From the NCBI GenBank assembly GCA_005877655.1, contig VBOC01000067.1, positions 1 through 21,486 of the forward strand: a stretch of 21,486 bases of DNA, written 5' to 3'. The notes under the pieces were generated by a model. The model did no database searches and was not told where the DNA came from. It saw only the letters and a list, made by a program, of their open reading frames with translations. Origin of the DNA: Ignavibacteria bacterium. Its GTDB lineage: Bacteria > Bacteroidota > Ignavibacteria > UBA10030 > SZUA-254. The translations under genes were made by a program, and so were the position numbers. Of the stretch, positions 14,889 to 21,486 are shown in pieces; within the stretch, counting starts at the first letter, position 1, and every line of letters begins with the position of its first letter.

Positions 14889-15254
14889 ATGAAGCTGACA
14901 GCAATTAAGGATTCGGAGTTTGAGCGGGAGGTATTGAATGCCGGCGGGCTCGTCATCGCGAACCTGTGGGCACCGTGGTCACGCCCCAGCCGGATCGCGC
15001 TTTCCATTCTCGAACAAATCGGCGACCGTCATGCCGCAGACCTGAAAATTGTCACCGTCAATGTGGACAAGAATGAGAAAACGGCCAAGGATTTCGGCGT
15101 CAATAAGATCCCAACGCTTCTCTTCTTCGAGGGGGGAAAGCTTGTGGATAGAGCTCATGGTATCTCTTCATTAAAATATCTGGAAGCAAGAATTAATCTT
15201 CTGATATCGGCACCGGCTTCACCGGCCATGATCCCTCAATTTCAGAGTCCCTGA
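14889..15254 (+). CDS. Thioredoxin-fold protein with SRPS in place of the CGPC active site
   Basis: 121 aa. The ATG at 14889 (MKLTAIKDSEFEREVLNAGG) is preceded by AAGGAG at six bases; the in-frame TTG at 14862 has no such site. The thioredoxin fold is clear: VIANLWAPW, IVTVNVDKNEKTAKDFGVNK with the cis-proline IPTLLFFEGGKLVDRAHG. The active site, normally WCGPC, reads WSRPS, so both redox Cys are replaced by Ser and no Cys occurs in the protein at all. It cannot act as a dithiol reductase. It may be a chaperone-like or binding protein for DoxX or another partner. It lies 99 bases after doxX on the same strand. Confidence 0.9.
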   Translation: MKLTAIKDSEFEREVLNAGGLVIANLWAPWSRPSRIALSILEQIGDRHAADLKIVTVNVDKNEKTAKDFGVNKIPTLLFFEGGKLVDRAHGISSLKYLEARINLLISAPASPAMIPQFQSP

Positions 15255-15320
15255 CATGACGGTAAACTGTCAACAGTGAACTCATTATCCAACCACAATA
15301 AAAAAATAAGGAGTAACGTC

Positions 15321-15932
15321 ATGAAAAGCTTCATCTATGCACTGCTCGTGGCGGTCGCCCTCGTTGCGATCACCGTAACGAACGTTTCCGCCCAGATTGC
15401 CGCGGATAATAAACTGAATGTCCGCGCAGTCTCGACTGGATCGGTCCTCGTCGGAGCTAATTCGACAGATTCGAAAGTGGGACCTTACTTTGGCGGAAGC
15501 ATCGGATACGGCCTCGGCTATGGCACGACGCTGTATGTTGAATCCGGTTACGGCTGGACGAATTTCCAGTCTGTCGATGGACTGAAGTTGGTTTCGATTC
15601 CCGTTCTCGGTGGGGTGACGTATAACTTCGGTTCGTTGCTGAATTCAAGCATCGTGCAGCCCTACATCGGTGCTGCCGGCGGAGTATTCAATTACATGCT
15701 CCGAAAGGACGGGAACACCGTCACGGTCTCCGCTAACGAGCAAAAGACGACCAGCTTTGGCGTCGAAGGGATCGCGGGTGTCAGCTTCAGGCTCAACGAT
15801 GATGTCGCCCTCGACATTCGCGGGAACTTCGATCACGCTTTCGCGAAGAAAGACAACGGTAATTCGCTTGAGAGCCAGGACTGGAATAACGCCGGAATCG
15901 GCGGTGGAATTTCGTACAACGTCAGCTTCTAA
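15321..15932 (+). CDS. Outer-membrane beta-barrel protein with signal peptide
   Basis: 203 aa. The ATG at 15321 is chosen because AAGGAG lies about eight bases before it and it opens a classic signal peptide, MKSFIYALLVAVALVAITVT followed by NVSAQ (cleavage probably after SA). The mature part alternates residues as in a small eight-stranded barrel, e.g. YFGGSIGYGLGYGTTLYVES and GGVTYNFGSLLNSSIVQPYI, and ends with GISYNVSF, a terminal Phe that BAM-type insertion uses. It resembles the OmpA/OmpW-like 'outer membrane protein beta-barrel domain' group. Role unknown. It may be cotranscribed with the redox genes upstream (66-base gap), but this is not certain. Confidence 0.85.
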   Translation: MKSFIYALLVAVALVAITVTNVSAQIAADNKLNVRAVSTGSVLVGANSTDSKVGPYFGGSIGYGLGYGTTLYVESGYGWTNFQSVDGLKLVSIPVLGGVTYNFGSLLNSSIVQPYIGAAGGVFNYMLRKDGNTVTVSANEQKTTSFGVEGIAGVSFRLNDDVALDIRGNFDHAFAKKDNGNSLESQDWNNAGIGGGISYNVSF

Positions 15933-15936
15933 GTAG

Positions 15937-15972
15937 ATCACGGCGCGTCTCTAAATCACGGCGCCTCTCTGC
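15937..15972 (+). repeat. Two 18-bp tandem repeats after the barrel gene
   Basis: ATCACGGCGCGTCTCTAA (15937-15954) is followed directly by ATCACGGCGCCTCTCTGC (15955-15972), 15 of 18 identical. The pair starts four bases after the stop codon of the barrel gene. Confidence 0.75.
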
Positions 15973-16033
15973 GGAACACCCGGGCTCGCCGAAATGGGGG
16001 CCAGGCCGTCGGAGAGGCGTCGTACCATTTTTT
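15962..16033 (+). terminator. Possible long-loop terminator after the barrel gene
   Basis: CGCCTCTC (15962-15969) is complementary to GAGAGGCG (16012-16019), and a run of six T follows at 16028-16033. The loop is 42 nt and the T run is eight bases from the stem, so this is not canonical. Further dyads follow: GTACTCT (16042-16048) with AGAGTAC (16062-16068), and the hairpin CGCCCCTCGGGGCG at 16129-16142. No gene is seen between 15933 and 16183. Confidence 0.3.
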
Positions 16034-16183
16034 GACCATCCGTACTCTATCCATTTGATCAAGAGTACCCTCCTCCTTTTCACATTTGACCCTTCCTCAA
16101 AAACTCTTTACCTTTAACCGTTCCTAATCGCCCCTCGGGGCGACACTTCTCATTTTATTGGGTTTCCATCCGGTGTGCAGACC

Positions 16184-16327
16184 ATGATCGGTCAAAGCAT
16201 ATCGCACTACAAGATCCTTGAAAAGATCGGCTGCCAACGCTTCGTCGTGAACTCGTTTTCAGACCGCGGGGCCTCTTCGCCGATTACTCTGGTGATTGGC
16301 TGGGATGAGGAGTTGAAGCAGAAATGA
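16184..16327 (+). pseudogene. Ser/Thr kinase gene collapsed to its first 16 and last 31 codons
   Basis: A 47-codon in-frame ORF starts MIGQSISHYKILEKIG, which matches the start of the intact kinase at 1262 (MLGQTISHYKILEKLG) almost residue for residue. It then jumps to CQRFVVNSFSDRGASSPITL and VIGWDEELKQK, which resembles the C-terminal end of kinase-WD40/TolB-type proteins ('RFLVNT...SSPITVVLNW..GLK'). All catalytic motifs and the rest of the protein, probably over 2 kb, are missing between codons 16 and 17. Reading frame is kept. It is too short to be a kinase and may be a relic or a micropeptide. Confidence 0.7.
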
Positions 16328-16365
16328 TCTGTTCGGCGATAGCAGGTCGCGCGGGCACCTGAAGG

Positions 16366-17933
16366 ATGAAAGACTTCGCGCTGGCCATGCTGCCGCTTAG
16401 TGCAACTCTATCCGCCTCCGCTCCTCAAGCTGACGTGGTTTTCACGCACGGGAAGGTATACACGGTAGATCATGCCCATCCCGTTGCCGAAGCCATCGCA
16501 GCTCGCGGGGGAAGAATCCTTGCCGTGGGCTCGGAGAAGGAGATCAAACCTCACATTGGCCCATCGACAACCATCGTCGACCTCCACGGAAAGCTCACCC
16601 TCCCCGGCTTCATTGACGATCACACACATTTCATCAGCGGAGGGATTCAATTAGGGAGCGTCAATCTTCGGTATGCGGATGACGAGAGTGCCTTCGCAGC
16701 GATCATCAAGGAACGCGCAGAAAAATATCCCGATCGATGGATCACAGGCGGCGATTGGGATCATGATCGATGGAAGGGCGGCCGTCTCCCGACAAAGGAG
16801 CTCATCGACAAATTTACGCCGAAGACGCCCGTCTTCGTCAACCGTTACGATGGCCATATGTCTCTGGCGAACAGCTATGCGCTGAAACTGGCCGGGGTCA
16901 CGAAAGCGACTCCTGATCCGCCGGGCGGCACGGTTGTGAAGGATTCGAAGACGGGGGAGCCGACAGGGATTCTCAAGGATGGGGCTATGGATTATGTGGA
17001 TAAGATCATTCCGGACCCGAGCGAAAGCGAAATGATGGAGGCAGCGGAGCTCGCTCTCGCGGAGGCAAGAAAGTACGGAGTGACCAGCATCCAGGATATG
17101 TCGACCCCTGCCCATCTGCAGATTTACCAGAAGCTGAAGAACCCCGGTAAGCTGACGGCGCGCTTCTATTCCCGCTTGCCGATCTCCCAATGGGAACAAC
17201 TGATCGGCACGGGCATCCGCGTTCCGTTCGGGGATGAGTGGATCAGGATCGGATCATTGAAGGCGTTTGCCGACGGGTCGCTCGGCTCGACCACGGCGCT
17301 CATGTTCGAGCCGTTTATATCGGATCCGGCGACACACGGTCTGGCAACCGATATTGTTCAGGACGGCCGGCTGGAGAAATGGGCTCTGGCCGCGGACAGC
17401 TCCGGGCTCCAGCTCTCGATTCATGCGATCGGGCCCAGCACGTCCGGCGGCGCGACTTCAAGCGCTTCGCAGAGTTGGGGGTGATCGCATCGGCCCAGCC
17501 GTATCACGCCATCGACGACGGGAGGTGGGCGGAGTCGCGCATCGGGCATGAGAGATGCAAGACGAGCTATGCATTCCGGACTTTTCTTGATAGTCATGTC
17601 AAGCTTTGCTTTGGCAGCGACTGGACTGTGGCTCCGCTCAGTCCTCTGCTCGGAATATACGCGGCCGTCACGCGCCGGACGCTCGACGGCGCCCACCCAG
17701 GCGGCTGGTTTCCCGAACAGAAAATCACAGTGCCGGAAGCGATCGAAGCATACACGATCAATAACGCCTATGCAGCGTTCGAGGAGGCCGAGAAGGGCTC
17801 GATCACACCGGGCAAGCTGGCAGATTTTGTCGTTCTATCAGACGATATTCTCACGATCGATCCGGTAAAGATAGAAAACGTAACTGTTGATATGACGATC
17901 CTCGGCGGGAATATAATCTATCAACGAAAATGA
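16366..17933 (+). pseudogene. Amidohydrolase family 3 (YtcJ-like), frame broken with internal loss near 17428-17433
   Basis: The first frame (16366 to about 17430) gives ADVVFTHGKVYTVDHAHPVA, the metal site LPGFIDDHTHFISGG with H-x-[35 protein letters not shown] and ends with LQLSIHAIG. The second frame (about 17433-17933) resumes with [20 protein letters not shown], then [20 protein letters not shown] and [20 protein letters not shown], ending in the typical composite domain [14 protein letters not shown]. Between HAIGD and EHAQHV these enzymes normally carry about 30 residues, which are gone along with the frame. As written the first frame ends at 17484. An N-terminal signal-like stretch (MKDFALAMLPLSATLSASAP) suggests export. 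The ATG has GAAGG directly abutting it, so the start is uncertain. Substrate unknown for this broad family. Confidence 0.85.
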
Positions 17934-18041
17934 TCCATCAGCGATCATTCGCTATCACAGACGATAGTATATCAACCACGGTTGTCGATCAACGGAAGAT
18001 AGTCCGTCCACGGAAGATGCTCCATAAACGGTGAACACATT
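17920..18041 (+). repeat. Seven 17-18-nt tandem repeats between amidohydrolase and GHMP kinase
   Basis: Units begin at 17920, 17937, 17954, 17971 (17 nt each), 17988, 18006 and 18024 (18 nt each). They share ATCAACG near the left edge; units 5 and 6 also share CGGAAGAT and TCC. Unit 1 includes the last codons and stop of the amidohydrolase gene and unit 7 ends six bases before the kinase start. A period that switches between 17 and 18 rules out a coding explanation. Confidence 0.7.
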
Positions 18042-18047
18042 AAAACA

Positions 18048-19139
18048 TTGGTGCCTGTGCCCAACCATAACGCGCACCTGAAAGTTTCGACGCCGGGACG
18101 CATCTGTCTTTTCGGTGAACATCAGGATTATCTGGAACTCCCGGTCATATCGTGCGCGATTTCTCTTCGGGTGAACATCGAGGCTCTACCCCGTCCGGAT
18201 CCGAGCATCCTTATCCATGCGCTCCCCGTAGGACGCGACTGGGCGATACAGCTTGATGCGCCCCTCAAGTACGGGGAGGAGCGGGACTACTTTCGAAGCG
18301 GCCTTAAGGTCTTGCGTGACACGGGTTTGACCTTCTCGAGTGGTTTCGAGTGTACGATTCATGGATCGATTCCCATCCGCGCTGGAGCCTCCAGTTCATC
18401 GGCGATGATTGTCTCGTGGATTAACCTTCTCGCCCGGATGAGTGACCAACACAAGGAACTATCCCCGGAAGAATGTGCGATTTACGCGCACGTCGCTGAA
18501 GTACTTGAGTTTGACGGGGCAGGTGGAAGAATGGACCAATACGCAACGGCGCTGGGGGGGGTTCTCTTCCAAAGCTATCATCCCGCTGTTAGCATCGAAA
18601 CACTCACTCCAGAATTGGGAACTTTTGTACTTGGCGACTCGGGTGAGCCGAAGGACACACAGAAGGTCCTCTCAAATGTGAAGAATCGAGTCGTTTCCCT
18701 CGTGAAGCGCATTTCCTCCCGGCTGCCCGATTTTTCTCTGCAGGCTTTAACCCGGGAAGACCTCGACCGCCATGCATCAGGTTTTGCCGCGGCGGAGAAG
18801 TCCCTTTTACTCGCTACCATCTGCAACCGGGATATAACGCTGAATGCGCGCGAGCTTTTGAATGCTTCTTCTTTTGACGAGCGCGCGTTCGGAGGTTTGT
18901 TGAACGAGCACCAATCAATACTCAGGAGCGCTCTCGATATTTCAACTCCAAAGATCGATCGAATGCTCGATGCCTCTCTCGAAGCCGGGGCGTTCGGAGG
19001 GAAGATCAACGGCTCCGGCGGAGGCGGATCGATGTTCGTCTATGCTCCGAAGGACCCGGAGACTATCGCCGAGGCTATCAAGAAGGTTGGAGGAAAGCCG
19101 TATATTGTCCATGTTGATGGCGGAACGCGTGTTGAATGA
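18048..19139 (+). CDS. GHMP-family sugar kinase, galactokinase-like
   Basis: 363 aa from the TTG at 18048; GTG at 18051 and 18057 are alternatives and none has a clear ribosome-binding site. STPGRICLFGEHQDYLELPV (about 14-33) is the galactokinase signature (GRxNLIGEHxDY) with Gln for Thr. IPIRAGASSSSAMIVSW is the phosphate-binding GLSSSAA-like loop, VLEFDGAGGRMDQYATALGG the third motif and GAFGGKINGSGGGGSMFVYA the glycine-rich C-terminal motif. Family knowledge: phosphorylates a small sugar or alcohol with ATP. The next gene is a secreted-type beta-N-acetylhexosaminidase, so an amino-sugar or galactose-type substrate is plausible, but motif 1 does not decide it. Complete. Confidence 0.88.
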   Translation: MVPVPNHNAHLKVSTPGRICLFGEHQDYLELPVISCAISLRVNIEALPRPDPSILIHALPVGRDWAIQLDAPLKYGEERDYFRSGLKVLRDTGLTFSSGFECTIHGSIPIRAGASSSSAMIVSWINLLARMSDQHKELSPEECAIYAHVAEVLEFDGAGGRMDQYATALGGVLFQSYHPAVSIETLTPELGTFVLGDSGEPKDTQKVLSNVKNRVVSLVKRISSRLPDFSLQALTREDLDRHASGFAAAEKSLLLATICNRDITLNARELLNASSFDERAFGGLLNEHQSILRSALDISTPKIDRMLDASLEAGAFGGKINGSGGGGSMFVYAPKDPETIAEAIKKVGGKPYIVHVDGGTRVE

Positions 19140-19223
19140 TCGTTCCCGGAGAAATGAAATATCCGATATTCTATCGAAAGGCAATGGAACCAGGCAAGAT
19201 CGTGATTGAACTAAGCAAAGCAG

Positions 19224-21486
19224 TTGAGGGAGGTAACTGACATAGTAACCACCATTTCAATTTCAATTCTCGTGTTATTTAGTCTGATCTCCTCCGGGCC
19301 CGTGCATGTTCGCGATGCTGATGCCTCAATGCAAGACGCTGTGCAAAACTCTTCGTACGACGTGAAGCCCCCTGCAATTATCCCGCAACCTGTGAAGTTG
19401 GAGCTCAAAGACGGAAGCTTCCGGATCGACTCCCTCACCAGGATTGTTTGCTCACCGCCCGACAAACAAACCCGGGCTGTCGCCGAGTCGCTTGCCGTCA
19501 GATTACGCACGACGACCGGATTTCCTCTCCGAGTCATCGTTGGGAAAAGAAAACCGAAATCAAACATTATCTCTTTCAATCGCATGCTCATAAAGGGGCT
19601 TCCGCCCGAAGGATACCGGCTTTCCGTTACGACCAAAGACGTGCGCATCGCCGCTGCCGACGGGGCCGGCCTATTTTACGGCGTGCAAACATTGCTCCAA
19701 CTCCTCCCCGCGGAAGTTTTCGGAAAAGAAGCACAACCCATTCCCGCCTGGGCGATCCCCGGCGTCGCGATCGTCGATTGGCCCCGTTTTCCCTGGCGGG
19801 GACTGCACCTTGATGTCTCGAGACATTTCTTTCCAAAGGAGTTCGTCAAGAGGTACATCGATTACCTGTCAATGTATAAGATGAACACGTTTCATTGGCA
19901 CCTCACGGATGATCAGGGTTGGAGGATAGAGATTAAGAAGTATCCGAAGCTTACTGAGTACGGAGCTTGGCGTAACGGTTCGATGGTCGGACCCTACAGT
20001 GATATGAAGTTCGATACCGTTCGCTATGGCGGTTATTACACACAGAACGATATCAGGGAGATTGTCGCGTACGCAAAGATGCGTTATGTAACCGTCCTCC
20101 CCAACACTGAGACGCCGGGGCATTTCCTGGCCGCGCTCGCTGCATATCCAAACCTCTCATGCACGGGCGGACCGTTCGAAGTCGGTAAAGCGTGGGGTGT
20201 CTACGACGACGTCTACTGCCCCAAGGAATCAACATTTACATTCTTGAAAAACGTCCTCAAGGAGGTCTGCCCGCTGTTTCCTGGCAAGTACATTCACATC
20301 GGAGGGGACGAGTGTCCGAAAGTGCGTTGGAAAACCTGCGCTCATTGCCAGCGATTGATCAAGAAGAAGAGGCTGAAAAATGAGAATGGGCTTCAAAGCT
20401 ATTTCATCAAACGCATTGAAAAGTATCTCAACGCGAAGGGGAAACAAATCATCGGTTGGGATGAAATCCTGGAGGGCGGTCTGGCGCCTAACGCCGCAGT
20501 GATGAGTTGGCGCGGAACAAGCGGCGGGATCGCCGCTGCAAGGAAGCGGCACCGCGTGGTGATGAGTCCCGGCTCGCATTGCTATTTTGATCATTATCAG
20601 GGGAATCCCAAGTACGAACCCCTGGCCATAGGGGGATACACTCCGGTAGAGAAGGTGTATTCTTATGAACCAGTGCCTGAAAAACTCTCACCAAGTAGGC
20701 GGCGCTATATCATGGGCGCGCAGGGAAACATGTGGACGGAGTACGTCGCCACTCCGCAGCATATCGAATACATGACGATGCCGCGCATGGCCGCGCTGGC
20801 CGAGGTGGTGTGGAGCCCGAAGCGAGCGCGCAACTACGACGACTTTCAACGGCGGCTAATTCGCCATTTTCAGGTCCTGGACTTCCTGGGTGTGAACTAT
20901 TCAAAAGCCTTGTACGAGATCAAGGCCACCGTTAAGAACTCCGTTTCAGGAGAGGGGATTCTGCTCGAGCTATCGACACCATTTGATTCAACAGGACTTC
21001 ATTATACGCTCGATGGTTCCGAGCCGAAGATATCGTCGCCCCGCTATGAAGCGGCGCTGATTCTGAAAAAAAGCTGCACAGTCAAAGTTGCGTATTTCAA
21101 GGATGGAACAAAACGAGGTCGCACGCTTGAACAAGAGTTCACCCTCTCCAAATCGACGGGCAAGCCCATTGAGCTCCGGGCCCCCCCGGACGAGAAGTAT
21201 TACGGCGACGGGCCCTTCACGCTAGTCAACGGAATTCGGGGAGACTTTCAGCGGTACGGTCAGGACTGGCTCGGTTTCCAGGGACCCGATTTGGAAGCCG
21301 TCATCGATCTGCAGGAGCAAGAGAGAATATCAAGGGTGACGATCGATGTGTTTAACGGCGAGGGGAGTTGGATTCACTTGCCGAAGAGCATCGAACTCTT
21401 CTTGTCAAAAGACAGCGTCACGTTTACGAGCGTGAAGAGACTCACTGCAGAAGATATTGCCAGGGCCGGAAACGCAATCGAGATGA
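19224..21486 (+). CDS. GH20 beta-N-acetylhexosaminidase (3' end outside window)
   Basis: The frame is open from the TAA at 19212-19214 to the last base of the window, over 750 codons. No ATG precedes the signal-like stretch TTISISILVLFSLISSGPV. Candidate starts are TTG 19224, ATA 19242 (eight bases after the strong GGGAGG at 19228-19233) and GTG 19272. PPAIIPQPVKLELKDGSFRI begins the GH20 N-terminal domain. The catalytic barrel has WRGLHLDVSRHFFPKEFVKR, NTFHWHLTDDQGWRIEIKKY, the Asp-Glu pair in YIHIGGDECPK, IIGWDEILEGG and MGAQGNMWTEY. A chitobiase-type C-terminal domain follows (HYTLDGSEPKISSPRYEAAL), then the start of an F5/8-type discoidin-like domain cut by the window edge. It removes terminal GlcNAc or GalNAc from chitin or glycans outside the cytoplasm. 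No frameshift seen. Confidence 0.93.
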   Translation, partial: MREVTDIVTTISISILVLFSLISSGPVHVRDADASMQDAVQNSSYDVKPPAIIPQPVKLELKDGSFRIDSLTRIVCSPPDKQTRAVAESLAVRLRTTTGFPLRVIVGKRKPKSNIISFNRMLIKGLPPEGYRLSVTTKDVRIAAADGAGLFYGVQTLLQLLPAEVFGKEAQPIPAWAIPGVAIVDWPRFPWRGLHLDVSRHFFPKEFVKRYIDYLSMYKMNTFHWHLTDDQGWRIEIKKYPKLTEYGAWRNGSMVGPYSDMKFDTVRYGGYYTQNDIREIVAYAKMRYVTVLPNTETPGHFLAALAAYPNLSCTGGPFEVGKAWGVYDDVYCPKESTFTFLKNVLKEVCPLFPGKYIHIGGDECPKVRWKTCAHCQRLIKKKRLKNENGLQSYFIKRIEKYLNAKGKQIIGWDEILEGGLAPNAAVMSWRGTSGGIAAARKRHRVVMSPGSHCYFDHYQGNPKYEPLAIGGYTPVEKVYSYEPVPEKLSPSRRRYIMGAQGNMWTEYVATPQHIEYMTMPRMAALAEVVWSPKRARNYDDFQRRLIRHFQVLDFLGVNYSKALYEIKATVKNSVSGEGILLELSTPFDSTGLHYTLDGSEPKISSPRYEAALILKKSCTVKVAYFKDGTKRGRTLEQEFTLSKSTGKPIELRAPPDEKYYGDGPFTLVNGIRGDFQRYGQDWLGFQGPDLEAVIDLQEQERISRVTIDVFNGEGSWIHLPKSIELFLSKDSVTFTSVKRLTAEDIARAGNAIEM

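Noticed and set aside
16086..16119. TTGACC-17-TACCTT as a promoter for the kinase relic or amidohydrolase
   Set aside because: The -10 match is poor and nothing else supports it; recorded only as a weak possibility.
17920..18041. CRISPR array
   Set aside because: Units are contiguous at 17-18 nt with no unique spacers, and no cas gene is present.

Overview
The window reads as accessory or lightly decayed chromosome from an environmental bacterium of the FCB superphylum, most likely a Bacteroidota/Ignavibacteriota-like lineage. The support is a type IX secretion (Por) C-terminal sorting tail relic at 3873-3968, two Ser/Thr kinase loci with the N-terminal style 'GQ(S/T)ISHYKILEK', a kinase-TolB-TPR fusion, and several outer-membrane barrel proteins. 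Taxonomy is inference. No rRNA, tRNA, CRISPR array, transposase or phage gene was seen.

Left part (1-4200): the 3' end of an outer-membrane barrel gene, then two minus-strand small genes (a cupin that has lost the segment between its two motifs, and the 3' part of an NTF2-like gene), an intact 834-aa kinase-TolB-TPR protein, and a relic of a secreted protein's sorting tail.

Middle part (4200-9500): the most coherent and interesting block. A sigma54 enhancer-binding protein with a degenerate receiver domain and a GAFTSA loop is followed by a 430-bp spacer. The spacer holds repeated GGGTGAA/TTTCAYC half-sites and a near-consensus -24/-12 promoter. That promoter faces a four-gene block: Hsp20, an M50 site-2 protease with CBS domains, a protein fusing a ribosome-hibernation (HPF/RaiA) domain to sigma70-like regions 2 and 4, and a MerR/CbpM-like chaperone modulator. 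I read it as a sigma54-controlled stress/dormancy operon: aggregation control, membrane proteolysis, ribosome parking, and possible transcription reprogramming.

Glyoxylate block (9500-13900, minus strand): a long ICL2-type isocitrate lyase and a malate synthase. The malate synthase is broken by a frame change with loss of a conserved segment. Between them lies an 11-unit, 21-nt degenerate tandem repeat that also forms the first codons of the lyase. Divergent from malate synthase is an ArsR repressor gene, followed by DoxX, a thioredoxin fold lacking both active-site cysteines, and an outer-membrane barrel. Similar operator-like dyads lie before arsR and before doxX.

Right part (15930-21486): a kinase gene collapsed to 47 codons, an amidohydrolase-3 gene broken by an internal deletion, a 17-18-nt tandem repeat array, a galactokinase-like GHMP kinase, and a GH20 beta-N-acetylhexosaminidase with a non-ATG start that runs off the window end.

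Two themes cut across the genes. First, at least four genes (cupin, malate synthase, amidohydrolase, small kinase) have both ends conserved and an internal piece missing; these are either real deletion scars or assembly artefacts. Second, several intergenic spaces carry degenerate tandem repeats, each with its own period (32, 25, 21, 18 and 17-18 nt).
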